From NCBI RefSeq assembly GCF_008642295.1, contig NZ_CP029190.1, positions 5,067,501 to 5,131,500 of the forward strand: a stretch of DNA of 64,000 nucleotides, written 5' to 3'. The DNA is from Streptomyces venezuelae (lineage in GTDB: Bacteria; Actinomycetota; Actinomycetes; Streptomycetales; Streptomycetaceae). This document shows, one piece after another, positions 34,916 to 46,187 of this stretch; positions within the stretch are counted from its first letter, which is position 1, and each line of letters starts with the position of its first letter. Under the pieces are notes generated by a model. It ran no database searches, was not told the origin of the DNA, and saw nothing but the letters and a program-made list of their open reading frames with translations. Made by a program: the position numbers and the translations under genes.

Positions 34916-35509
34916 TCAGGGGCGCAGGCCGCGGATCACCAGGGTGCTGACCGCCTCGAACTCGGCGGCGATGGACGGGGACTGCCAGTCCGCCGCGTAC
35001 TGGGGATCGTGGAAGCGGGCGGTCGCGTCGAACACGGCCCGGGCGGCGGCCGGCACATCGGGGGCGGTGAGGGTGCCGGAGCCGACGCCCTCGCCGATGA
35101 TCCGGGCCAGCTGCTCGACCAGCTCGGCCAGGTGGGTCTCCACCACGCCGCTGTTCTCGGCGAGCAGCACCGTGTACGTCGCGAACAGCTCCGGATCGTC
35201 CCCCGCCTTGTGCCGCTTCGCCTCGAAGAGGGCCTCCAGCCAGGACTCCAGCCGCGCGGGCGCGGGCTCGGCCGTGGCGGAGACGATCTGCTGCAGCCGG
35301 CCCACGGTCTTGCCGAGCCAGCGGTCGGTGACCGCCTCGCGCAGCGCCGCCTTCGACGGGAAGTGCCGGTACACGCTGCCGTGGCTCACGCCCAGCGCCC
35401 GTGCCACGTCCACCACGGTGGCCTTGGCCGGGCCGTAGCGGCGCAGCACCTCCTCGGTGGCTTCGAGGATGCGCTCGGGGGTCAGGGGCTCGGCGGCTGC
35501 GGGTGGCAT
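34916..35509 (-). CDS. TetR/AcrR family regulator
   Basis: 197-aa repressor. The N-terminal HTH spans RILEATEEVLRRYG to VARALGVSHGSVYRHFPSKAAL, followed by an all-helical ligand domain with a TetR C-terminal pattern. It is 22 bases downstream of the aldo/keto reductase gene on the same strand, so it probably shares the promoter that carries a large palindrome at 36572. The start ATG is preceded by a short GTAC-rich inverted sequence and lacks a strong ribosome site. Confidence 0.9.
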   Translation of the reverse strand: MPPAAAEPLTPERILEATEEVLRRYGPAKATVVDVARALGVSHGSVYRHFPSKAALREAVTDRWLGKTVGRLQQIVSATAEPAPARLESWLEALFEAKRHKAGDDPELFATYTVLLAENSGVVETHLAELVEQLARIIGEGVGSGTLTAPDVPAAARAVFDATARFHDPQYAADWQSPSIAAEFEAVSTLVIRGLRP

Positions 35510-35531
35510 GGGTACGACCGTACAGCCCGGG

Positions 35532-36554
35532 TCAGTGCTCGCTGTCGAGGTGGGCCATCTGGGCCTCCGGGTACCGCTCGCCGGCCGCCGCACCGGCCGG
35601 CACGGCCTCCTCGATCGCGGCCAGGTCGGCCGGGCTCAGCGAGACCGCCAGGGCGCCCAGGGCCTCGGCCAGCCGGTCCCGGCGGCGGGCGCCGATCAGC
35701 GGCACGATGTCCTCCCCGCGGGAGAGCACCCAGGCGATCGCGGTCTGCGCGACCGTGATGCCCTTGTCCTCGGCGACCTTGCGCAGGGCCTCGACCAGGC
35801 CGAGGTTGTGGTCCAGGTTGGCGCCCTGGAACCGCGGGCTCATCCCGCGGAAGTCGCCGGGGTTGAGCTGCCGGTCGCGGCTGAAGTGGCCGCTGATCAG
35901 CCCGCGCGACAGCACGCCGTACGCCGTCACGCCGATGCCCAGCTCGCGGGCGGCCGGCAGGATCTCCTGCTCGATGCCGCGCGAGATCAGCGAGTACTCG
36001 ATCTGGAGGTCGGCGATCGGCGCGACGGCCGCGGCCCGGCGGAGGGAGTCCGCGCCGACCTCGGAGAGGCCGATGTGCCGGACGTGCCCGGCCTCGACGG
36101 CCTCGGCGATCGCACCGACCGTCTCCTCGATCGGGACGGCCGGGTCGACCCGGGCGATCCGGTAGATGTCGATGTGGTCCCGGCCCAGCCGCTGGAGCGA
36201 GTACGCCAGGAAGTTCCGCACGGCCTCGGGCCGGCCGTCGTATCCGGTGAAGCCGCCCTCGACGGTGCGCAGCGCACCGAACTTGACGCTGATGAGAGCT
36301 TGCTCGCGGGCCGCGGCGGGGGCGGTGCGCAGGGCTTCGCCGATCAGCAGTTCGTTGTGCCCCATGCCGTAGAAGTCGCCGGTGTCGAGGAGGGTGACCC
36401 CGGCGTCCAGGGCCGCATGGATCGTCGCGACCGACTCGGCCCGGTCGGCCTCGCCGTACAGCGCGGACATGCCCATGCACCCCAGGCCCAGCGGGAAGAC
36501 GGCCGGGCCGGAGGTGCCAAGGGTGCGGTGCGGGGTGCTCAGGTTCGTGGTCAT
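35532..36554 (-). CDS. Aldo/keto reductase
   Basis: 340-aa (beta/alpha)8 NADPH-dependent oxidoreductase of the AKR13/YakC-like group. FPLGLGCMGMSALYG opens the barrel. Catalytic Asp and Tyr lie in TLLDTGDFYGMGHNE, Lys in LISVKFGAL, and His is replaced or shifted (IYRIARVDP). The C-terminal VPLIGARRRDRLAEALGAL binds the cofactor phosphate. The usual YxxH/LHR-type histidine is not evident, so its activity is uncertain. Upstream lies a 32-bp palindrome; downstream a tetR gene. Confidence 0.9.
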   Translation of the reverse strand: MTTNLSTPHRTLGTSGPAVFPLGLGCMGMSALYGEADRAESVATIHAALDAGVTLLDTGDFYGMGHNELLIGEALRTAPAAAREQALISVKFGALRTVEGGFTGYDGRPEAVRNFLAYSLQRLGRDHIDIYRIARVDPAVPIEETVGAIAEAVEAGHVRHIGLSEVGADSLRRAAAVAPIADLQIEYSLISRGIEQEILPAARELGIGVTAYGVLSRGLISGHFSRDRQLNPGDFRGMSPRFQGANLDHNLGLVEALRKVAEDKGITVAQTAIAWVLSRGEDIVPLIGARRRDRLAEALGALAVSLSPADLAAIEEAVPAGAAAGERYPEAQMAHLDSEH

Positions 36555-36571
36555 GCAACGAGAATGGCATG

Positions 36572-36603
36572 ACGGGTGACAGATTTCAATATCTGTCACC
36601 CGT
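36572..36603. promoter_or_regulatory. Perfect 13-bp-arm palindromic operator upstream of AKR-tetR operon
   Basis: ACGGGTGACAGAT, spacer TTCAAT, ATCTGTCACCCGT. It begins 18 bases upstream of the aldo/keto reductase start. Size and symmetry fit a TetR operator, most simply for the TetR encoded second in this operon. It is too close to the start codon to be a terminator. Confidence 0.85.
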
Positions 36604-36635
36604 AAGGTGCAGTGGGTGCGGGGGTGCCGGGGGCG

Positions 36636-36983
36636 TCACGCGGAGAGGGCCCGCAGGGTCAGGGAGGCCGCGGCGAGCAGGCCGAGCACCAGCGCGGGGG
36701 CGAGCTCCTTGTCCCCGGCCCGCAGATGCGCGGTCACCGCGCCGGCGAAGAACAGGACCACGCCGACGGCGGCGGCCATGCCGAGTGGCGCCAGCCAGAT
36801 CCCGGCCAGCAGGCCGATCGCCCCGGCCGCCTTGACGGCGGCCAGTCGCGGCAGCCATGCGTCCGGGACCCGCAGGTTCTGCATGTTGGTGACGATCTGC
36901 GGATGCCGCCTGGCGGTCATGGTCGCGGAGCCGGTGAGGGCGAGAGCGAGCAGCGTGGTCACGACGACGAACGCGATGAACAT
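36636..36983 (-). CDS. DoxX-like membrane protein
   Basis: 115-aa, four-helix membrane protein of the DoxX family. The hydrophobic segments are FIAFVVVTTLLALALTG, the middle AAVKAAGAIGLLAGIWLAPL, MAAAVGVVLFFAGAVTAHL, and ALVLGLLAAASLTL. Start 36983 has GGAG six bases upstream; the frame is open to 37016. Divergent from a MarR regulator, with CATTGA-type half-sites between the genes, so it is probably that regulator's target. Role unknown. Confidence 0.8.
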   Translation of the reverse strand: MFIAFVVVTTLLALALTGSATMTARRHPQIVTNMQNLRVPDAWLPRLAAVKAAGAIGLLAGIWLAPLGMAAAVGVVLFFAGAVTAHLRAGDKELAPALVLGLLAAASLTLRALSA

Positions 36984-36992
36984 GAGGAGCTC

Positions 36993-37031
36993 CAATGGTC
37001 GTAGGCGTTGAACCATTGAATACCATCAATG
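36993..37031. promoter_or_regulatory. CAATG/CATTG half-sites between doxX-like and marR genes
   Basis: Three half-sites: CAATGGT (36993), ACCATTGA (37012) and TCAATG (37026). The last two form CATTGA-N6-TCAATG. Placed in the divergent promoter region, they are candidate binding sites for the adjacent MarR protein. Confidence 0.55.
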
Positions 37032-37073
37032 ATTGAGGGAAGGCAATTATTTCCCGGCTGGTACGGTGCCGGT

Positions 37074-37529
37074 ATGACGCAGGCTCAGGACACCCCGGAC
37101 CCCATGCAGCGACTGGGTCTGCAGCTGGCCTGGCACGGTTCGCTCACCGAGGCACGGATCCGCCGGGCGCTCGGCGCCGCCGGGCTCACGCCCCGGCACG
37201 CCATGACGCTGATGCACCTCGACGGCGGCCCGGTCGGTCAGCGGGTCCTCGCCGGGCGGCTGGAAGTGGACCCGAGCGTGCTCGTCGGGATCCTGAACGA
37301 CCTGGAAGGCGAGGGACTGGTCGAGCGCCGCCGCGACCCCGCCGACCGGCGCCGCCACATCGTCGCGATCACCGACTCCGGCTCGGCCGCCCTGAACCGG
37401 ACGAATGCCGCGCTCGACGAGGTCGAACGCGGCATCTTCGCGGGCCTGAACGAACAGGAGCGCGAGGTGCTCCGCGGGCTGCTGGGCCGGATCAACTCCG
37501 CCGGCGAAGACTTCGAGTGCCGGGAGTAG
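37074..37529 (+). CDS. MarR family regulator
   Basis: 151-aa winged-helix regulator. GLTPRHAMTLMHLDGGPVGQR and LAGRLEVDPSVLVGILNDLEGEGLVERRRDP form the helix-turn-helix, with the wing DRRRHIVAITDSG. The start at ATG 37074 (MTQAQD) keeps the normal length. It converges with the DHA2 exporter stop with no gap, and is divergent from the DoxX-like gene. Confidence 0.9.
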   Translation: MTQAQDTPDPMQRLGLQLAWHGSLTEARIRRALGAAGLTPRHAMTLMHLDGGPVGQRVLAGRLEVDPSVLVGILNDLEGEGLVERRRDPADRRRHIVAITDSGSAALNRTNAALDEVERGIFAGLNEQEREVLRGLLGRINSAGEDFECRE

Positions 37530-38978
37530 TCACGCCGGCCGGCGTCCCGCGGCCGGTTCGGGGCTGTCCTTCGGCTCCAGCTCGGCCGCCGTCCGGGCGG
37601 CCGTCTCCCGGGCCCAGCGACCGCTGGTCAGCAGGCCGAGACCGAGGACCGCGGCACCGCAGAGCGTGATGATCCACCAGCCGGGCCGGGCCGCCGTGCT
37701 GAAGTCGCCGCCCCGGGCCAGCCCCGCCGCCAGCACCGCGCCGATCACCGCGACACCCAGCGCGCCGCCGGTCTGCCGGCTGGTGGAGGCGATCGCCGCC
37801 GCCACCCCCGCCTGGGACCGCGGCATCCCGGAGAGCGCCGTGTTGGTGACCGGCGAATTGACCATGCCGAATCCCACCCCGAACAGCACATAACCGGTGA
37901 GCAGCAGGGGAGTGGACGTCTCGGCGGACAGGACGGCGAACATCAGACCGCTGCCGCCCATCGCCACCCCGGCCACCACCAGCGGCAGCCGCGGCCCCCG
38001 GGTCGCGACCAGCCGGCCCGAGAGCGGTGCGAAGAACAGGGTCGGCGCCGCCAGCGGGACCATGAACAGCCCGGCGTGCAGGGCGTCCAGGCCGCGGACC
38101 TCCTGCAGGTAGAGGGTGTTCAGGAAGAGGAACCCGGTCAGTGCGGCGAAGGTGCAGATGGCGATCACGTTCGCACCGCTGAACGGGGCGCTCCGGAAGA
38201 ACCGGAGGTCGATCAGCGGATCCTCCCGCCGCGGCTCGTACACCAGCAGCCCGGCCAGGGCGGCCACGGCGGTCAGGGCGCACCCCACGATCAGCGGCGA
38301 GGTCGGGCCGGCCGCCGGCGCCTCGATGATCCCGTACGTCAGCGAACCCAGCAGGGCCATGATCAGCAACTGGCCCACCGGGTCCGGCCGGCGTGGCCGC
38401 TCCGCCCGCGACTCGGGCACGTACCGGAGGGTCAGGACCAAGGCGGCCAGACCGATCGGCAGGTTCACCCAGAAGATGGACCGCCAGCCGATGGAGTCCA
38501 CCAGCAGTCCGCCGATCAGCGGGCCCGCGGCCATCGAGATGCCCGCGACCGCACCCCAGACACCGATCGCCCGGGCCCGCTGCGCCGGCTCGGTGAAGGT
38601 GTTGGTGATGATCGACATGGCGACCGGGTTGAGCATGGCCGCGCCCACCGCCTGGACCACCCGGAAGGCGATGAGCCAGCCGAGGGTGGGGGCCAGCGAG
38701 CAGAGCAGCGAACCTGCCGTGAAGGTCACAAGGCCGGCCAGGAAGACCTTGCGGCGGCCGATCCGGTCGGCCGTGGAGCCGGCCAGCATCAGCAGCGAGG
38801 CCATGCCCAGCGTGTAGGCGTCGATGGTCCACTGCAGGCCCGCCACGGACGCGTCGAACTCCCGCCGCATCTCGGGCAGGGCCACGTTCAGGACGGTGTT
38901 GTCGAGGCTGACGATGAGCAGGCTCATGCAGCAGATCGCCAGGACGAGCATGCGATGCCGGTGACTCAGCTCGTGCAT
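37530..38978 (-). CDS. MFS drug exporter, DHA2 (EmrB/QacA) family
   Basis: 482-aa, 14-helix proton-driven exporter. HRMLVLAICCMSLLIVSLDNTVLNVALP has the DHA motif D1 (LDxTxVNVALP). GSTADRIGRRKVFLAG is motif A, and GVWGAVAGISMAAGPLIGGLL is motif C. A cytoplasmic tail rich in Glu/Ala ends the protein. The start MHELSHRH was selected; open frame upstream is not homologous. It is divergent from dusB by about 50 bases. Drug specificity is unknown. Confidence 0.9.
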   Translation of the reverse strand: MHELSHRHRMLVLAICCMSLLIVSLDNTVLNVALPEMRREFDASVAGLQWTIDAYTLGMASLLMLAGSTADRIGRRKVFLAGLVTFTAGSLLCSLAPTLGWLIAFRVVQAVGAAMLNPVAMSIITNTFTEPAQRARAIGVWGAVAGISMAAGPLIGGLLVDSIGWRSIFWVNLPIGLAALVLTLRYVPESRAERPRRPDPVGQLLIMALLGSLTYGIIEAPAAGPTSPLIVGCALTAVAALAGLLVYEPRREDPLIDLRFFRSAPFSGANVIAICTFAALTGFLFLNTLYLQEVRGLDALHAGLFMVPLAAPTLFFAPLSGRLVATRGPRLPLVVAGVAMGGSGLMFAVLSAETSTPLLLTGYVLFGVGFGMVNSPVTNTALSGMPRSQAGVAAAIASTSRQTGGALGVAVIGAVLAAGLARGGDFSTAARPGWWIITLCGAAVLGLGLLTSGRWARETAARTAAELEPKDSPEPAAGRRPA

Positions 38979-39030
38979 GCCGCCGACAGTACGGCCAACC
39001 GGCAACTCCGGCATGCGCGACAATGGGGGG

Positions 39031-40173
39031 ATGACCACGCTCCCTGCCGCCCTCGCGATCGGCCCGCACACCGTGCAGCCGCCGGTGGTGCTCGCCCCCA
39101 TGGCGGGCATCACCAATGCCCCGTTCCGCACGCTCTGCCGCGAGTTCAGCGGCAACAAGGGGCTGTTCGTGAGCGAGATGATCACGACGCGTGCGCTGGT
39201 CGAGCGCAACGAGAAGACCATGCAGCTGATCCACTTCGACGAGACGGAAAAGCCCCGCTCGATTCAGCTGTACGGGGTGGACCCGGCCACCGTCGGCAAG
39301 GCGGTCCGGATGATCGTCGAGGAGGACCTCGCCGACCACATCGACCTGAACTTCGGCTGCCCGGTCCCCAAGGTCACCCGCAAGGGCGGCGGCTCGGCCC
39401 TCCCGTACAAGCGGAACCTGCTGCGGGCCATCCTCAAGGAGGCGGTCAGCGGCGCCGGGGACCTGCCGGTCACCATGAAGATGCGCAAGGGCATCGACGA
39501 CGACCACCTGACCTACCTGGACGCCGGCCGGATCGCCGTCGAGGAGGGGGTCACCGCCATCGCCCTGCACGGCCGCACCACCGCCCAGCACTACGGCGGC
39601 ACCGCCGACTGGGAGGCCATCGCCCGGCTGAAGGAGCACGTCCCGGAGATACCGGTGCTCGGCAACGGCGACATCTGGTGTGCCGAGGACGCGCTGCGGA
39701 TGGTCCGGGAGACCGGCTGTGACGGCGTGGTGGTCGGGCGCGGCTGCCTGGGCCGGCCCTGGCTGTTCAACGACCTGGTGGCCGCGTTCGAAGGGCGTAC
39801 GGAGGACTACCTGGCTCCGGGGCTGCGCGAGGTCGCGGCGGTCATGGTGCGGCACGCGACACTGCTGGGGGAGTGGATCGGCGACGAGGCGCGCGGGGTG
39901 ATCGACTTCCGTAAGCACGTGGCCTGGTACCTCAAGGGGTTCTCGGTCGGGTCCGAGATGCGCAAGAAGCTCGCCGTCACCTCCTCCCTGGCCGAATTGG
40001 ATGCTCATCTGAGCGAGCTTGATCTGGACCAGCCCTGGCCGGACGGGGCCGACGGTCCGCGTGGCCGGACGTCCGGAAACAACCGGGTTGTCCTGCCGGA
40101 TGGCTGGCTGAAGGATCCGTACGACTGCGCGGGCGTGAGTGAAGACGCCGAGCTGGATACGTCCGGCGGCTGA
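39031..40173 (+). CDS. dusB: tRNA-dihydrouridine synthase DusB
   Basis: FMN/NADPH enzyme that reduces uridine in the tRNA D-loop; 380 aa. VVLAPMAGITNAPFRTLCRE opens the TIM barrel. IDLNFGCPVPKVTRKGGGSA carries the catalytic Cys. ALHGRTTAQHYGG and GNGDIW bind flavin. A C-terminal extension of about 50 residues (RGRTSGNNRVVLPDGW) exceeds the E. coli enzyme. GGGGGG precedes the ATG. Confidence 0.95.
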   Translation: MTTLPAALAIGPHTVQPPVVLAPMAGITNAPFRTLCREFSGNKGLFVSEMITTRALVERNEKTMQLIHFDETEKPRSIQLYGVDPATVGKAVRMIVEEDLADHIDLNFGCPVPKVTRKGGGSALPYKRNLLRAILKEAVSGAGDLPVTMKMRKGIDDDHLTYLDAGRIAVEEGVTAIALHGRTTAQHYGGTADWEAIARLKEHVPEIPVLGNGDIWCAEDALRMVRETGCDGVVVGRGCLGRPWLFNDLVAAFEGRTEDYLAPGLREVAAVMVRHATLLGEWIGDEARGVIDFRKHVAWYLKGFSVGSEMRKKLAVTSSLAELDAHLSELDLDQPWPDGADGPRGRTSGNNRVVLPDGWLKDPYDCAGVSEDAELDTSGG

Positions 40174-40258
40174 GAATCCGGTCCGTGGGCGGCGTGAGAT
40201 ACGCCACGCATGGGTGGCCTTGCGCTCAGATGAGCGCGTAGATCACGGCTATGACTTT

Positions 40259-40287
40259 CAAAGGGTGGCACTGGGTGCCACCCTTTG
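40259..40287 (+). terminator. Terminator after dusB
   Basis: CAAAGGGTGGCAC, loop TGG, GTGCCACCCTTTG: a 13-bp perfect stem ending in a T-containing 3' arm and TTC. It lies 85 bases after the dusB stop. Confidence 0.88.
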
Positions 40288-40289
40288 TT

Positions 40290-40306
40290 CGTTCAAGAGT
40301 TGAACG
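40290..40306. promoter_or_regulatory. Short inverted repeat upstream of ppdK
   Basis: CGTTCAA, spacer GAG, TTGAACG, directly after the dusB terminator. It could be an operator or a secondary hairpin; no regulator is implied by the neighbours. Confidence 0.35.
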
Positions 40307-40539
40307 CAAATGTATCGATGATCGCTCATCCGAGCGTGGGTAGGCCTCAGCTGACACTTTCCCCTTCGGGATGTGAATGCTCTTCGTAGGTTTTAGCTAC
40401 CCATTGGTTACTTTCGATCTGCTGGCGCACGGGTGGTTACAGCCGCATGACGACCAAGTGGACGTACCCAGAAGCCTTCGATCTGGGTATGTTCCTCGCC
40501 GTCAGGGCAGCCACCCGAGTCCTCGAGGAGTCGAGACCC

Positions 40540-43251
<2,712 letters not shown>

Positions 43252-43644
43252 CGCGGCCCGGCCGCTGCTCCGGCAGCGGCCACCAGACGGCGCCCGCCCC
43301 CGGGGACCCTGACCCCTGGGGGCGGGCGCGACCCATTTTTTGTTGTTCAACAACTTTTATGCAGCAGGCGGCGGACGGATCCCCACCCGTCCACCGCCTG
43401 CTGTCAATCTGCCGGGCACGTCGGCGCTTCCCGGTGCGACCGACCGCCAGGCCCCGCAAAGCCCCCCACGGCCTTCGCGGAGCGTTTCGGTCGCGCCGGA
43501 GTGTGCCCGGCGGAGTACAGGATTTCGGTTGTCACGCCTCTGCCGAAAGGGGTTTCAACTGTGGCCGAAAGGGCGTGGTGACGTCGTGTGACGGCATGCA
43601 TACTCATGGGGCGGGGGGATTGCGGTTGCACAGGTGGGGGTTCG
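43252..43644 (+). other. Region between ppdK and winged-helix regulator gene
   Basis: 393 bases. First comes a stem GGCCGCTGC/GCAGCGGCC (43260-43281), then the main terminator (43290-43329), then a palindrome GTTGTTCAACAAC. Nearer the regulator the base composition falls and the sequence GCCGAAAGGGG/GCCGAAAGGG is directly repeated (about 43530-43575). A promoter is likely here; no gene is supported. Confidence 0.5.
43290..43329 (+). terminator. Terminator after ppdK
   Basis: GCGCCCGCCCCC pairs with GGGGGCGGGCGC, with an inner GGGG/CCCC, and is followed closely by TTTTTTG. A textbook intrinsic terminator. Confidence 0.9.
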
Positions 43645-44658
43645 GTGCTGCGTATCCATTTCACTGGAGTGGACCTGGCACGCGTACGGATGGCAGGGCG
43701 TCCCGATGCGTTGTGGGAGACGATTCTCAGTTTTCACCGTTTAAGAGACCGGCGTGACGCCCGGCTGTTCGGTGAATGGCGTACAGAAACACGGAGCCGG
43801 TTGAATAGTGAAACACGGCTCCTCGGTGCGCTCATACCGAGTCGCGGCTATTTCCCGGATTTCCTGACCCCGGTCGAGGGGCAGTACGGATGGGACGTCG
43901 GCCTCGACGCGCTGCGCGGCATCCGGGCGGAACGGCTGCGACGCGAGCTGACCCTGGTCGGCGGCGGCGCGGGAGCACCGCTCCCGCCGCGGCTGCGGGA
44001 GTTCGCCGACGACGGCAGCCGGCACCTGCCCAGGCTGCTGGGGGAGCTGCGGGGCTACCACCGGGCGGCCGTGGAGCCGTACTGGACGCACATCCAGGCC
44101 CAGATCGAGGCGGAACGGGCCGCACGCGGGCGGGCGCTGCTGGACGGCGGGGCGGACGAGCTGCTGGCCTCGCTGCCGCCGATGCTGAGGTGGCGGGCGC
44201 CGGTGCTGGAGTGCGACTACCCGGTGGACCGGGACGTACGGCTGCGCGGGCGCGGACTGCTGCTCCAGCCGTCGTTCTTCTGCCGGCGGACCGCCGTCAC
44301 CCTGCACGATCCGGAGCTGCCGCCGGTGCTGGTCTATCCGGCGGCGGCCGATCTGGCGTCCGCGCCGGCGGGCGTGGACGCGGTGGGCCGGCCGGCCGTT
44401 GCGGACGAGCGGCGCGTCCGCACGCTGGGGAAGCTGGTCGGGCACACCCGGTCGGTGGTGCTGCGGGCCATCGGGGACGGCGCGACCACCAGTGAACTGG
44501 CGCGGCGGGCCGGGGTGTCGCTGGCCTCGGCGAGCCAGCACGCGTGTGTGATGCGGGAGGCGGGGCTGGTCACCACGTTGCGGCGGGGCAATGCCGTGCT
44601 GCACACGGTGACCCCGCTGGGTGCGGCCCTGCTCAAGGGCAGCGCGGTGGCGTCCTGA
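43645..44658 (+). CDS. ArsR-like winged-helix regulator with large N-terminal domain
   Basis: 337-aa protein. The last about 85 residues are a winged helix: RSVVLRAIGDGATTSELARR, recognition helix VSLASASQHACVMREAGLV, wing TLRRGNAVLHTVTPLG. The N-terminal about 240 residues have no Cys-based metal site and resemble the uncharacterised front domain of actinobacterial ArsR-like regulators (LRIHFTGVDLARVRMAGRPD and DVRLRGRGLLLQPSFF). GTG start with GGTGGGG upstream. It stands alone; the target is unknown. Confidence 0.8.
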   Translation: MLRIHFTGVDLARVRMAGRPDALWETILSFHRLRDRRDARLFGEWRTETRSRLNSETRLLGALIPSRGYFPDFLTPVEGQYGWDVGLDALRGIRAERLRRELTLVGGGAGAPLPPRLREFADDGSRHLPRLLGELRGYHRAAVEPYWTHIQAQIEAERAARGRALLDGGADELLASLPPMLRWRAPVLECDYPVDRDVRLRGRGLLLQPSFFCRRTAVTLHDPELPPVLVYPAAADLASAPAGVDAVGRPAVADERRVRTLGKLVGHTRSVVLRAIGDGATTSELARRAGVSLASASQHACVMREAGLVTTLRRGNAVLHTVTPLGAALLKGSAVAS

Positions 44659-44668
44659 CGAACGGGAG

Positions 44669-44703
44669 CGACCCCGGCCGGGCGGTGAGCCGGGCCGGGG
44701 TCG
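44669..44703. terminator. Terminator between regulator and PhoX-type gene
   Basis: CGACCCCGGCC pairs with GGCCGGGGTCG between the convergent ends of the two genes: an 11-bp perfect stem. Confidence 0.75.
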
Positions 44704-44705
44704 GT

Positions 44706-44733
44706 TGCCGAACGCTGCGCTGCCGAACGCTGC
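44706..44733 (+). repeat. Direct repeat in regulator-phoX gap
   Basis: TGCCGAACGCTGC occurs twice with a 15-base period, immediately after the terminator hairpin. No function is apparent. Confidence 0.7.
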
Positions 44734-44760
44734 ACGGCCGGCCGCTGAGGGCCGGTCCGG

Positions 44761-45921
44761 TCAGACCCGGAAGGGGCCGGTGACCTCGTAGGTGATGCCG
44801 CCCGAGGAGCTGCCGCTGGTGCCGCGCTGGCTGGAGAAGTACAGCCGGTTGCCGGCCGGGGTGAAGGCCGGGCCGGTGATCTCCGAGGAGGACTGGCCGG
44901 TGATCCGCAGGAACGGGGCGACCACGTCGTCCGGGGTGATCACGCAGATCTCCATGTTGCCGCCGTCCTCGGCGATGTACAGGTCGCCGTAGCTGGAGCC
45001 GGTGACGTTGTCGACACCGGTCAGCGGGGCGCCGCCGCCGGAGACCAGGGAGTCGTCGTAGGCGAGTTCGTAGGTGCTGTTCGACAGGTTGAGCTGCCAG
45101 ACCCGGTTGTCGCCCTTGGTGGTGAACCACACCGTGTCGTTGGCGTAGTGGCAGCCCTCGCCGCCGTTGAACTTCTTCGACCCCGACACCTGGCTGCGGG
45201 TGGCGGTCGGGGAGCCGTCCGGGTCCGGGACGTTGGCCCAGGTGAAGGAGCCCGAGGTGGCGCTGCCGGCCTTGAGGACCTGGAGGGTGCCGGAGGACAG
45301 GTTGCCCCAGGTGGTGGGGATGAAGCGGTAGAAGCAGCCGCTGGACTCGTCCTCGGTGAGGTAGATGACCTTGCGGACCGGGTCGGCGGCGGCGGCCTCG
45401 TGCTTGAAGCGGCCCATGGCCGGGCGCTGCACGGCCGAGTTGATGCCGTACGGGTCGGTTTCGTACACGAAGCCGCGGTCGACCTCCTCGCAGGACAGCC
45501 AGGTGTTCCACGGGGTCTTGCCGCCGGCGCAGTTGGTGCGGGTGTTGCTCAGGATGCGGTAGGCCCCGGTGATGGTGCCGGAGGAGTTGAACCTGACGGC
45601 GCTCGCGCCGCCACCCGGGTTGATCTCCGAGTTCGAGACGTAGATCCAGCCCGTGCCGTCGGTGTAACAGGCGCCGCCGTCGGGGGCGTTGTGCCAGGTG
45701 TACGAGGTACCGCTGACCGTCTGCCCGGAGCGGGCGACGATCCGGCTGGTGAAGCCGGCGGGGAGCATGATGCCGTTGGCGTCGGCCGCGCCGAGCGCAC
45801 CGTAGGGGCCCGGGCCGGGCTGGGCGGGGGCCGCGTAGGCCGCGCCGCGCATCAGGGTGCCGCCGAAGGCAGCGGCCGATGTGCCGATCACGGCACCGCG
45901 CAGGAAGGTACGACGTTCCAC
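44761..45921 (-). CDS. PhoX-type alkaline phosphatase family protein, Tat-exported
   Basis: 386-aa DUF839/PhoX-family protein, expected to be a secreted Ca/Fe-dependent phosphatase. The Tat signal is at the very N-terminus: ERRTFLRGAVIGTSAAAFGG with twin Arg, cleaved near AYAA-PAQ. Blade-like segments include PWNTWLSCEEVDRGFVYETDP, a typical PhoX Cys-Glu-Glu segment, and KVIYLTEDESSGCFYRFIP. The start is GTG 45921 with AGGAG five bases upstream. No clear Pho box was found in the 266-base gap upstream. Confidence 0.85.
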   Translation of the reverse strand: MERRTFLRGAVIGTSAAAFGGTLMRGAAYAAPAQPGPGPYGALGAADANGIMLPAGFTSRIVARSGQTVSGTSYTWHNAPDGGACYTDGTGWIYVSNSEINPGGGASAVRFNSSGTITGAYRILSNTRTNCAGGKTPWNTWLSCEEVDRGFVYETDPYGINSAVQRPAMGRFKHEAAAADPVRKVIYLTEDESSGCFYRFIPTTWGNLSSGTLQVLKAGSATSGSFTWANVPDPDGSPTATRSQVSGSKKFNGGEGCHYANDTVWFTTKGDNRVWQLNLSNSTYELAYDDSLVSGGGAPLTGVDNVTGSSYGDLYIAEDGGNMEICVITPDDVVAPFLRITGQSSSEITGPAFTPAGNRLYFSSQRGTSGSSSGGITYEVTGPFRV

Positions 45922-46187
45922 GGTCACTCCTGTGGGAGGAAGGCCCCGCCAGCCGGTCGGCGTCGCGGGGTCGCACGCGTCGAGGAACCTAGGAGTCCAG
46001 AGTTGATTGGACGTCAATTCCTCATTACGCCCGAGCGACCGGCCGGGGTTCAATCCTCCGTTCGCCACTCCGGGAGGGTTTTCCGGGCCACCGGGGCAGC
46101 CGGTGCGCGCGCCTGCCGGAGCGATGTGCAGACGACCGCGGACTTTCCGCCCCGGGAGCGGCCGGAGTGCGGGAGGATGGCGGAAGG

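Larger units (their letters stand above)
40174..40539 (+). other. Region between dusB and ppdK
   Basis: 366 bases. It holds the dusB terminator (40259-40287), a 7-bp inverted repeat at 40290-40306, then an AT-richer stretch (about 40370-40450) likely to contain the ppdK promoter. An in-frame ATG at 40447 would extend PpdK by 31 residues, but these lack homology. Confidence 0.5.
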
